This document shows positions 32,147 through 39,284 of a stretch of DNA of 64,000 bases, in pieces. How positions within the stretch are numbered: position 1 is the stretch's first letter; each line of letters starts with the position of its first letter. Where the stretch lies: positions 124,001-188,000 of the forward strand of contig NZ_VTHJ01000007.1 in NCBI RefSeq assembly GCF_008386495.1, in the 5' to 3' direction. The notes under the pieces were generated by a model. It made no database searches. It saw nothing but the letters and a program-made list of their open reading frames with translations, and was not told the DNA's origin. The translations under genes and the position numbers were made by a program. This DNA is from Streptomyces tailanensis (lineage in GTDB: Bacteria > Actinomycetota > Actinomycetes > Streptomycetales > Streptomycetaceae).

Positions 32147-33397
32147 ATGCAGCTCCGGTACGCGTTCAGGCTCTACCCGAATGCCGGTCAGCGCACTGCG
32201 CTGGCCAGGGCGTTCGGGTGCGCCCGGGTGGTGTTCAACGACGCGGTCCGCGCCCGTGAGGACGCCCGCCGAGCCGGGCAGCCGTTCCCGACGGCCGGAG
32301 TGCTGTCTCGGAGGCTGATCACCGAAGCGAAGCAGACGGCGGCACGCTCATGGCTGGGCGAGGCGTCCGCCGTCGTTCTCCAACAGTCCCTGCGGGATGC
32401 CGAGGCCGCCTACAAGAACTTCTTCGCCTCTCTCAGGGGCACCCGCAAGGGCCCAAGGATCGGCCCGCCCCGCTTCAAGTCCCGCAAGGACGCCCGGCAG
32501 TCGATCCGGTTCACCGCCAACGCCCGCTGGAACATCACCGGCAGCGGTCGTCTGAACCTGCCGAAGATCGGCGCGGTGAAGGTGAAGTGGTCCCGTAACC
32601 TGCCCGCCACCCCCACCTCCGTCACCGTCGTCATGGACGCGGCCGGGCGGTACTTCGCCTCGTTCGTCATCGACACCGACCCTGCCGCCGACGCGGCCCG
32701 GATGCCCGAAACCGACCGCATCACCGGCATCGATCTCGGCCTGACCCTCCCCCAGACTCCGTCCGGGGGGACCCCCATCGCGGTCCTCTCCGACGGCACG
32801 AAGATCGACTCTCCGCGCTTCCTTCGGCGCGCGGAGAAGAAGCTGAAGAAGGCCCAGAAGGAGCTGTCCCGCAAGCAGAAGGGATCAAAGAACCGGGCCA
32901 AGGCCCGCCTGAAGGTCGCCCGCGCCCACGCCAAGGTCGCTGACGCACGCCGTGAGTTCCACCACCAGCTCTCCACGAAGCTGATCTCCGAGAACCAAGG
33001 GATCGCCGTGGAGGACCTGTCGGTGTCGGGACTGGCGCGCACGAAGCTGGCCAAGTCCGTCCATGATGCGGGCTGGGCGTCGTTCGTGAACATGCTGGAG
33101 TACAAAGCCGCCCGGTACGGACGCACCCTGGTCAGGATCGGCCGGTTCACACCGACCTCCCAGACCTGCTCCACCTGCGGCGCCGTGGACGGGCCCAAAC
33201 CCCTGAACGTGCGGGAATGGACCTGTACCGCCTGCGGCACCGTCCACGACCGGGACACCAACGCCGCGATCAACGTGAAGACGGCCGCCGGACTGGCGGT
33301 ATCGGCCTGCGGAGCGCCGGTAAGACCAGGAGCAATCCCGGCACAGCGCGAAGAAACAGGAAGCCACGGATTCCCCACCGGAAACTGTGCCGCGTAG
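32147..33397 (+). CDS. tnpB: RNA-guided nuclease TnpB (IS605 OrfB)
   Basis: A 416-residue TnpB, the transposon-encoded relative of Cas12. N-terminal HTH and wedge region at about 1-185; RuvC motifs complete with Asp196 (TGIDLGL), Glu289 (IAVEDLSV) and Asp370 (HDRDTNAAIN); zinc ribbon Cys341, Cys344, Cys360, Cys363. TnpB cleaves DNA guided by an RNA from the element right end, next to a TAM. An extra ten residues, LPQTPSGGTP at 201-210, lie directly after the RuvC-I Asp loop and are encoded by a palindromic repeat. Start ATG at 32147; GTG three codons earlier is possible. No TnpA is present, so mobility would need help in trans. Confidence 0.92.
   Translation: MQLRYAFRLYPNAGQRTALARAFGCARVVFNDAVRAREDARRAGQPFPTAGVLSRRLITEAKQTAARSWLGEASAVVLQQSLRDAEAAYKNFFASLRGTRKGPRIGPPRFKSRKDARQSIRFTANARWNITGSGRLNLPKIGAVKVKWSRNLPATPTSVTVVMDAAGRYFASFVIDTDPAADAARMPETDRITGIDLGLTLPQTPSGGTPIAVLSDGTKIDSPRFLRRAEKKLKKAQKELSRKQKGSKNRAKARLKVARAHAKVADARREFHHQLSTKLISENQGIAVEDLSVSGLARTKLAKSVHDAGWASFVNMLEYKAARYGRTLVRIGRFTPTSQTCSTCGAVDGPKPLNVREWTCTACGTVHDRDTNAAINVKTAAGLAVSACGAPVRPGAIPAQREETGSHGFPTGNCAA
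32747..32778 (+). repeat. Palindromic GC-rich repeat inserted in frame in tnpB
   Basis: A 32-base unit with CCCCC and GGGGG arms around CAGACTCCGTCC, of a kind I recognise as dispersed in Streptomyces genomes. It encodes residues 201-210 of TnpB, where relatives have about two residues. Confidence 0.6.
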
Positions 33398-33458
33398 TGG
33401 CACAGTTTCCGGCGGAGAAGGCCAGAATCCTCGCCCTTCAGAGCGAGGAGCATGTCAA
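33378..33458 (+). ncRNA. Predicted 3' part of the TnpB guide RNA (omega RNA)
   Basis: The end of tnpB and the right end of the element form two strong hairpins: 14-bp perfect arms at 33378-33391 and 33399-33412, with the tnpB TAG stop (33395-33397) in the loop, then the right-end hairpin at 33429-33448. The scaffold would finish at GAGCATGTCAA, and the guide would be the flanking host DNA from 33459 (TCCGCGAGCGGTTACG). The 5' boundary inside tnpB cannot be set from sequence alone. Confidence 0.65.
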
Positions 33459-33653
33459 TCCGCGAGCGGTTACGACGCCTCCGGGCCCGGCCGGCTCGTC
33501 CAGCGGAACAACGTCTTCACCGGGTCCGGTACGTGCGAGACCAACGGCACCGTGACCGAGCCCCGCACCTACTACAGCTACACGCTGGACCCCGCGAACA
33601 ACGTCCCCGCGCTCGTACGGGCCGGGGCGGGCGTCGGCAAGATCGGCGCTTGA
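33459..33653 (+). pseudogene. C-terminal remnant of a pectate lyase (PL1)
   Basis: Sixty-four codons and a TGA encode a typical PL1 C-terminus, including GRLVQRNNVFTGSG, YYSYTLDPANNVPALV and AGAGVGKIG. It closely parallels the end of the PL1 domain of the fusion at 15660-17726 (ALVQRGNVFSGTSG, YYAYTLDKATDVPALL). It has no start or ribosome site of its own and begins exactly at the right end of the TnpB element. Removing the element would join it in frame to the signal peptide at 31921, but a catalytic domain of well over 200 residues would still be missing. Confidence 0.85.
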
Positions 33654-33686
33654 TCACTCCCCCCACGCACACAGGAGGACCCCCAC

Positions 33687-34298
33687 ATGAGTTCGCCGCG
33701 CAAGAAGACGGTCATAGCGGCCCTGGCTGCCGCACTTCTGGCCGGACCCGGTGTCGCGCAAGCCGTCCCGCAGGCCGCACCACAAGCCGCGCCGGTGCCC
33801 CAGCAGCGGGCCGTGGCGGCCACCATCACCTGGACGCTCGTACGGGCGAGCAACCCCACCCAGGACCAGCAGACGGCGTACAACCTCATCACGGCGGCCA
33901 TGAACAAGGCGGTCGCCCGGTACAACAACCTCAGCGACCTGGGCAAGAACATCACCGTCCACTACAACCCGAGCGTCCCCACCGCCGACGGCAACATCAA
34001 CGGGACCATCCGCTTCGGCAGCCGCAGCTACATGACCGAGCGGACCGCGCTGCACGAGATCGCGCACACCATCGGCGTGGGTACGAGTTCGGGCTGGTCG
34101 CGGTTGGGCGGCAGCGGCACATGGACGGGCGCTCAGGCCACGGCACTCGTCCGGCAGTACGACGGGTCGAGCGCCAAGATCTCCACGGGCGGTGGCCACT
34201 TCTGGCCGTACGGACTCAACTACGAGAACGAGTTCTCGAACACGGCGGCCGACCGGCATGTCCACATCGTCGCCGCGATGGTGCGTGACGGGCTATAA
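33687..34298 (+). CDS. Small secreted zincin-like metalloprotease
   Basis: A 203-residue exported protein. Signal peptide KKTVIAALAAALLAGPGVAQ, cleavage near AQA; a Pro/Gln/Ala-rich spacer; then a compact domain with HEIAHTIGVG at about residues 121-130, the HExxH zinc motif of metallopeptidases. The third ligand is not the usual HExxHxxGxxH His; the GGGHFWPYGLNYENE segment at about 172-186 may provide it. Start ATG at 33687 after AGGAGGACCCCCAC. It follows the pectate lyase remnant by 33 bp, so it may once have been cotranscribed with it. Substrate unknown. Confidence 0.78.
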   Translation: MSSPRKKTVIAALAAALLAGPGVAQAVPQAAPQAAPVPQQRAVAATITWTLVRASNPTQDQQTAYNLITAAMNKAVARYNNLSDLGKNITVHYNPSVPTADGNINGTIRFGSRSYMTERTALHEIAHTIGVGTSSGWSRLGGSGTWTGAQATALVRQYDGSSAKISTGGGHFWPYGLNYENEFSNTAADRHVHIVAAMVRDGL

Positions 34299-34408
34299 CT
34301 CCGGTTGCAGTAGAGGCAGTTGGTGCCTGGTGACAAAAACGCCGACAGGAGCTGCGTTGTTGTGAGCATGGGGCGGTGGGGCTGTCGCGGCGGTCCTACC
34401 GTCCCCTC

Positions 34409-36130
34409 ATGAATACGAGTCGCAGCAGGAGAAGAACGTGGCGTGGCGCCGCGCCGGCGGTGCTGCTGACCGTCGGGGCGTTCACCGGGGCCGCCCCGGA
34501 CGCCCGGGGAGAGGACGCGCGGTCCGAGACGGTCGTGACGTCGACGAGTCCGGTCGAGGGTGTGACCGAGAGCGTGGTGCGGGTGAAGTCACCACTGCCG
34601 GCGTCCTTCGGGGCGCGGCCGGCGGCGTGCGACTGGCTGTCGTATCTGCGCTACCGGGCCGCCGACGCACCGGCGGACTCGGCCGACGCCGACCGGATCC
34701 TCGTCGCCCAGCCCGGGATCCTGGAAGGCGCCGGCGCCTTCGACAGCGTCGCCCGCAACACCGTGGCACGCGCCGCCGAGCAGGGCCGGCACATCGAGTT
34801 CTGGGCCCTGGACCGGCGCTCCAACTGCCTGGAGGACCGTACCGGCATCGCCTCCGGCGATCAGCACACGGCCGTCGACTACTACTACCGGGGCGGACAG
34901 GTCGAGGGCCGTACCTTCGCCGGGTTCGTCGGCAACGACCGGCTGGGATGGATGGCGGGGCTCGGCATCGAGCGGACCGTCCGCGACCAGTACGACCTGC
35001 TCACCGCCGAGTTGCCCGATCAGCGGTTGCGGGAGGAGAAGGTGCTGTGCGGCGGGCACTCGCTGGGCGGAGTGATCACCGGTTACTTCGCGACCGCCGA
35101 CTTCGACGGCGACCCGGCCACCACGGCGGACGCCGGACACCACCAGTGCGCCGGGTACTTCGCCCTCGACACCACCGTCTCCACCTCGCTCGCCGACCTG
35201 AGCGGCAGCATCCCGGACGACACCAACCTGCCCGACATCGGGCTCGGTTACGGCGTGGTGCAGGCCGGGCTCGACAGCGGAGTGCTGCCGCGCTCGCTGT
35301 CCGCGCCGGTGCTCCTCAACCCCGAGACGATGACCCTGCTGGCCATCGCCGGCCTGGGCGCCGTACAGGATCCCGGCGGCGAGGCCGATCTGCCGGGTTA
35401 TCTGCCCCTCAACACCAACATCGAGGCGACCAACCGCTTCCTGTTCTCCGAGGACACCGCCACCTTCCTCACCGGCTCGCCCGCGGTGAAGGACTTCCGG
35501 CTCACCAACGAGGCGATCCTCGGCGCGCTGATGGACGACCACTCCGTACCGCTGGCCTTCCTGCAGAGCAGCGTGGGCTTCTTCGACGGCGGGCCGATCG
35601 TCGACAAGAACTTCCCCGTCGCGAACGGCGGTGATCAGCAACCGGGGTTGTTCGGCAGCGAGTACAAGGCCATTCCGGATCAGCCGCGCGGGCCGCTCTA
35701 CACATGGCGGAATTACGACCGCGTCGGCGATCCCGACGACCCCGGGTACCGGTCGGCCGACGGGACGCCGTTCACCGACGCGGGCAAGGAGGTCACCGAC
35801 ATCCAGGAGCTGGCGCGCAGCCTGGCCGAGCAGCCGCTGGACTTCACCGAGCAGTACTTCCCGACGAAGCTGGTCACCGATCTCCAACTGGCCACCTCGC
35901 CGCAGGTGAAGCGGCTCGTCGTCCACCCGGCCGGGCTGACCGCCAACCCGACGCTCACGGTCCTCGCGGGTGACGGACTCCTGGCTGGCCGTGTCCCGGA
36001 CGACCTGGACCCCGTGGTCGCCGAGGGCTACCAGCACCTCGACGTCCTGACCGCCGCGCCCGAACAGAACGACGGCCGACCCGAGCCGGTCTCGACGAGC
36101 CTGACGGAGTTCGCCCGGGATCCGCGATAG
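34409..36130 (+). CDS. Secreted alpha/beta-hydrolase-like protein
   Basis: A 573-residue exported protein with a signal peptide (RRTWRGAAPAVLLTVGAFTGAAP) and a large alpha/beta-hydrolase-type domain. The nucleophile elbow is in LCGGHSLGGVITGYF near residue 215 (Ser in GHSLG, as in lipases and serine esterases). C-terminal YQHLDVLTA at about 540-548 supplies a likely catalytic His. Two cysteines near the start of the mature chain (PAACDW, SNCLED) may form a disulfide. Substrate unknown; lipase or esterase activity is inferred from the elbow. Start ATG at 34409 lacks a clear ribosome site; an upstream GTG exists at 34376. Confidence 0.75.
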   Translation: MNTSRSRRRTWRGAAPAVLLTVGAFTGAAPDARGEDARSETVVTSTSPVEGVTESVVRVKSPLPASFGARPAACDWLSYLRYRAADAPADSADADRILVAQPGILEGAGAFDSVARNTVARAAEQGRHIEFWALDRRSNCLEDRTGIASGDQHTAVDYYYRGGQVEGRTFAGFVGNDRLGWMAGLGIERTVRDQYDLLTAELPDQRLREEKVLCGGHSLGGVITGYFATADFDGDPATTADAGHHQCAGYFALDTTVSTSLADLSGSIPDDTNLPDIGLGYGVVQAGLDSGVLPRSLSAPVLLNPETMTLLAIAGLGAVQDPGGEADLPGYLPLNTNIEATNRFLFSEDTATFLTGSPAVKDFRLTNEAILGALMDDHSVPLAFLQSSVGFFDGGPIVDKNFPVANGGDQQPGLFGSEYKAIPDQPRGPLYTWRNYDRVGDPDDPGYRSADGTPFTDAGKEVTDIQELARSLAEQPLDFTEQYFPTKLVTDLQLATSPQVKRLVVHPAGLTANPTLTVLAGDGLLAGRVPDDLDPVVAEGYQHLDVLTAAPEQNDGRPEPVSTSLTEFARDPR

Positions 36131-36152
36131 CTGCGCCCCCCCCCCGCAAGGG

Positions 36153-36185
36153 AAGGACCCGGGAGGTTTGCCCTCCCGGGCCCTT
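36153..36185. terminator. Bidirectional terminator-like hairpin
   Basis: Fourteen-base arms at 36153-36166 and 36172-36185 pair with one mismatch around a five-base loop, between the convergent alpha/beta hydrolase (stop 36130) and cutinase (stop 36203) genes. A ten-C run lies just left of it. Confidence 0.75.
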
Positions 36186-36202
36186 CGACGTGGTGCGGGG
36201 GC

Positions 36203-36844
36203 TCAGACCTTGCCCGCCGCGAAGGCGGCCGCCGCGTCGGCGTTCGCCGTGTAGCCGAGGTGGGCGCCCACATCACCGCCGCCGTTCTCGCAGACGGGAT
36301 CGCCGGTGGCGCAGAAGTCGATGGTGCGGCTCTGGTAGGTGCCGGTGACGCTCTTGCCGATGGCCCGGATGGGGTTGCCGAACAGCAGCACGGCGGCGAC
36401 CTTGGGTTCGAGCGCGGCGGGGATGGTGGCCACGATGGGGCTGCCGACCACCGCGCCCGCGCTGCTGATGCCGATCGAATTGTCGACGACGTTCGCGCCC
36501 TGCGAATAGCCGACGAGAATAAAACGCTGATTCGGGCAGGCGGACGCCTGGCTCCGGACGTGGTTCACCAGATCCATGTTGCCCTGCGCGGCCGAGGTGG
36601 AGGAAAGGTCGGCGGGATAGTTCACCTTGTAGCTGGACAGGCTTTTGCCGGTGATTTTCTTCTGCAGCGCGGAGTACACAGGGTTGCCGACGATGAAGCC
36701 GAGCGTGCCCGGCTCGAAGGTGCCGCGGGCCGCGACGACGTCGATGTCCGTGCAGGCGGCGGCCGTTGCCGTGGGTGCCGAGAGGGTGGCCAGTCCGACC
36801 CCGCCGACCAGGGAGAGCGCGGCGAGGCACAAGCGGATACGCAT
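36203..36844 (-). CDS. Secreted cutinase-family serine esterase
   Basis: A 213-residue exported cutinase. Signal peptide residues 1-29 (ending TATAAA). Catalytic triad visible: Ser114 in VGYSQGANVV, Asp182 in FCATGDPVC and His195 in GAHLGYT; cysteine pairs at Cys31/Cys103 and Cys178/Cys185 match family disulfides. Members hydrolyse cutin, lipids or polyesters; in mycobacteria a cutinase-like protein (Rv3802c) lies in the mycolate locus. Here it is 1.4 kb from the antigen-85-like gene of a similar locus, but separated by a PucR-type regulator gene, so its membership is unproven. Confidence 0.92.
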   Translation of the reverse strand: MRIRLCLAALSLVGGVGLATLSAPTATAAACTDIDVVAARGTFEPGTLGFIVGNPVYSALQKKITGKSLSSYKVNYPADLSSTSAAQGNMDLVNHVRSQASACPNQRFILVGYSQGANVVDNSIGISSAGAVVGSPIVATIPAALEPKVAAVLLFGNPIRAIGKSVTGTYQSRTIDFCATGDPVCENGGGDVGAHLGYTANADAAAAFAAGKV

Positions 36845-36924
36845 GGGGATCCTTTGCGGGTGGGGCGCAAGAGGCGCCTGTGGAAAAGGACGTCCCGAAC
36901 GTATTCGCGTAAGCGGGTCTGGTG

Positions 36925-38157
36925 TTATGGACGGGAATTCAGGAATTCCTCGCCTTTTTGTTCCGAGGTGAGTGCGAGGATGAGATCGAGGCGGGTGCCG
37001 GGATCGTGCAGTGCGTCACCGAAGAGTTTCTCCAGCTGGCGCAGGCGATAGCGGACCGTCTGCGGGTGGATATGGAGACGGGCGGCCACATCGGGCACGT
37101 TGCTGCCGCTGAGCAGCCACGCCGACAAGGTTTCGGCGAGCCGCCCGCGCTGCCCCTCCGAGACCGCGTCGAGCGGAGCGAGGGCGCGCGACCGGAGATG
37201 GGCCAGCATCGGTTCGTCGCTGTGCAGCAGCAGGGTCGACAGATGGTCGGCACAGTGCACCACGTCCTGCCGGGGGAGGATGCCACGGCCCATCAGGCCC
37301 AGCGCCCGGGTGGCCCAGTGCAGCGACCGGGCGGCCTCGGTGAGCGGGACCGTCGGGCCGATCGCCGCAGGCCGGCCGCGCAGCGCGAGGGTGAACGCCC
37401 GGCCGCCGAACCGCCCGGTGCCGTCCGGGTCGGGCACCAGCATCCGGGGTGGCCGGGACTCCATGTCCACCAGCGCCCCCGCCGCCGCCAACGGCCACTC
37501 CTCCTCCCGCTGGTCCGGGGTGGCCGCCAGCGCGACGACCGCGACCTGCCCCGGCACCGACCAGCGGGCGCCGTGCGCCAGGTCCCGCACCGCCTCCGGG
37601 GACACCGGCCCCTCGTCCAGCAACAGGTCGAGCAGCCGCCTGCGCCGCCGCTCCAACTCGTCCGCGCTGCGCAGCTGCGCCTCCGCGTATCCGGCGGCGG
37701 CCGCCTCGGCGACCTCGTGCACGGTCCGGAACGCCAGCTCGCCCAGCGCCGCCACCACCGCCGAGTCCAGGCCGAGCTCCTCCGCCGTACGCCCCATCAG
37801 CCGCCAGGCGTGCAGCCCCCCGACCCGCAGCGCGGACTGCAGCGCGTCCAGGCCGCGACCCTCCAGGGCCTCGCCGCGCCCGAGTTCGTAGTACGTCGCG
37901 GTGATCGCGGCGCCCTGGCCGCGCGGATCGGCGATGTGGTCGACGAACAGCGTCAGGGCCTGGACGACCCCCGATCGGAGATGCTCGCGATACGCCCCGT
38001 CGGCCGGCCGGGCGTACTCCGGGACCTGTCTGCGCACCTCCTCCTCGACCTCGTCGGCGACCGACTCCAGCTGATCGCGGAGCGGTTTGGCGAGTTCGGG
38101 CGGGACCGGGGAGGCGCCGGGGCCGTCCGGTACGCCGTGCGGGGTGGGCGAAGCCAC
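36925..38157 (-). CDS. PucR/CdaR-type transcriptional regulator
   Basis: A 410-residue cytoplasmic regulator. The C-terminal PucR HTH_30 domain (RLAETLSAWLLSGSNVPDVA then RLHIHPQTVRYRLRQLEKL, about residues 330-385) binds DNA; the middle is a GGDEF-like/CdaR region, and the N-terminal helical part resembles RsbT co-antagonist-type domains. Start GTG at 38157 chosen because AAAGGAG lies ten bases upstream; an earlier GTG lacks a site. It sits between the cutinase and the mycolate-like operon on the same strand, 125 bp from the esterase stop, so it may regulate either. Confidence 0.87.
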   Translation of the reverse strand: MASPTPHGVPDGPGASPVPPELAKPLRDQLESVADEVEEEVRRQVPEYARPADGAYREHLRSGVVQALTLFVDHIADPRGQGAAITATYYELGRGEALEGRGLDALQSALRVGGLHAWRLMGRTAEELGLDSAVVAALGELAFRTVHEVAEAAAAGYAEAQLRSADELERRRRRLLDLLLDEGPVSPEAVRDLAHGARWSVPGQVAVVALAATPDQREEEWPLAAAGALVDMESRPPRMLVPDPDGTGRFGGRAFTLALRGRPAAIGPTVPLTEAARSLHWATRALGLMGRGILPRQDVVHCADHLSTLLLHSDEPMLAHLRSRALAPLDAVSEGQRGRLAETLSAWLLSGSNVPDVAARLHIHPQTVRYRLRQLEKLFGDALHDPGTRLDLILALTSEQKGEEFLNSRP

Positions 38158-38282
38158 GGCGGACGCTCCTTTCACCCGGAGACGGCTCACCCGCGGGCTG
38201 TTGTTGCCCGTGGGGCGAGGGGCAAGTCCCGTGTTGGACGGACGTCCCCTGCGCTCCGTTCCGTGCCCCGACGGCACCGGCC

Positions 38283-39251
38283 TCACTCCGGCACCCCCAG
38301 CGCACGGGCGAGCATCGGCCACGACGCGGCGAACTCCCGCTTCCAGTAGGCCCAGCTGTGCCCTCCGCCCGCGTAGAAGTGCGTGGTCACCGGGACACGC
38401 AGCAGCGCGAGCGTGTCGGTGAAGGCATGGGCGGAGGGCCACAACGCGCTCTCCAGCGCCTCGGGCAGCCAGTCACCGATGCCGCCCACCACTCCACTCC
38501 CGCTGGACACGTACAGGGCGGTGCCGCGCAGCCCCTTGGCGCGGGACCTCGGATTGAAGTCGCGCCACGTGAGGAGGTTCAGGATCGGGTTGCCCCACAG
38601 CGAGAGGGGCGCCAGGTTCTCGCGGGCCACGATGGCGTCCATCAGGGTGGGCACCCCGGGGGCCGTGGTGTCGAGGATGCCGCTGTACGAGGCGGCCGCC
38701 GCGAACGTCCCCGGGTGCCGTGCCGCGTGTGCCATGGCGCCGTAGCCGCCGGTGGACACCCCTGCGACGGCCCGGACACCGGACGCCCGGTACTCCCGGG
38801 CGAGCAGCGTGGGCACCTCGCCGAGCTGGAACGTCTCGTAGTCGGGGCCGCTGCGCCAGGCCGTGGGAATGCCGGTCGGCCTCGCGTCCGGCATCGCCAC
38901 GATCAGGTCCCGCCCCTCGGTGAACGCCTCGATGTCCGTCTCCCGGGTCCAGGACGTGTAGTCGTCGTGGGCGCCATGGAGGAGGTACAGCACGGGGTAC
39001 GTCCGCCCCGGCCGCGTGTCGAAGCCGGACGGCAGGATCAGCCGTACGGGCGCGCTGCGGCCCAGGGCGGCGGAGGGCACGGAGACGTCCAGGGTGCGGG
39101 GGCCGAGCTGAGTGACGGCTTGAGCGGTGACGGCTCGACCGGCGGCTCTTGCGGTGGTGGTGGTCGTGGCGCCGAACAGGGCGGCCAGACCGGCGGCCGT
39201 CGCGGCCTTGGTGACGGTGCGTCGGGACACTCCGGTGACGGGGTGGGACAT
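38283..39251 (-). CDS. Tat-exported antigen-85/esterase-D-like acyl hydrolase or acyltransferase
   Basis: A 322-residue exported alpha/beta hydrolase of PF00756 type, the family of mycolyltransferases (antigen 85) and esterase D. Tat signal SRRTVTKAATAAGLAALFGA at residues 9-28. Nucleophile Ser166 in AVAGVSTGGYGAM, catalytic His298 in AGGGHSWAYW; the LLHGAHDDYTSW oxyanion region is at about 90-101. Start ATG at 39251 after GAGGAGAGCCGCC. It is 33 bases downstream of the polyketide synthase, so it ends that operon. By analogy with mycobacteria it could transfer the synthase product to a wall sugar, but plain esterase activity is equally possible. Confidence 0.82.
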   Translation of the reverse strand: MSHPVTGVSRRTVTKAATAAGLAALFGATTTTTARAAGRAVTAQAVTQLGPRTLDVSVPSAALGRSAPVRLILPSGFDTRPGRTYPVLYLLHGAHDDYTSWTRETDIEAFTEGRDLIVAMPDARPTGIPTAWRSGPDYETFQLGEVPTLLAREYRASGVRAVAGVSTGGYGAMAHAARHPGTFAAAASYSGILDTTAPGVPTLMDAIVARENLAPLSLWGNPILNLLTWRDFNPRSRAKGLRGTALYVSSGSGVVGGIGDWLPEALESALWPSAHAFTDTLALLRVPVTTHFYAGGGHSWAYWKREFAASWPMLARALGVPE

Positions 39252-39284
39252 GGCGGCTCTCCTCGGATCGGGCCTCGGGTCGGG

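Larger units (their letters stand above)
32005..33458 (+). mobile_element. TnpB-only IS200/IS605-family insertion element
   Basis: A 1454-bp element with tnpB and no tnpA. The left end follows TTCAT (32000-32004), a plausible target/TAM, and has a hairpin with CTCCGG at 32012-32017 and CCGGGG at 32026-32031. The right end has a hairpin CCTCGC at 33429-33434 with GCGAGG at 33443-33448 and closes with TCAA at 33455-33458. Both hairpins share the identical loop CCTTCAGA, and both ends contain GCATG. Terminal subterminal hairpins without inverted repeats or target duplication are the hallmark of this family. Boundaries are inferred from these features and from the frame of the interrupted gene. 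Confidence 0.8.

Noticed and set aside
33378..33412. Perfect hairpin at the tnpB end as a simple rho-independent terminator
   Set aside because: No T run follows and another structured hairpin and the element end lie just downstream, so a guide RNA scaffold explains it better.
36136..36145. Ten-C homopolymer as a phase-variable site
   Set aside because: It lies outside coding sequence between a stop codon and a terminator hairpin, so length changes would not alter a protein.
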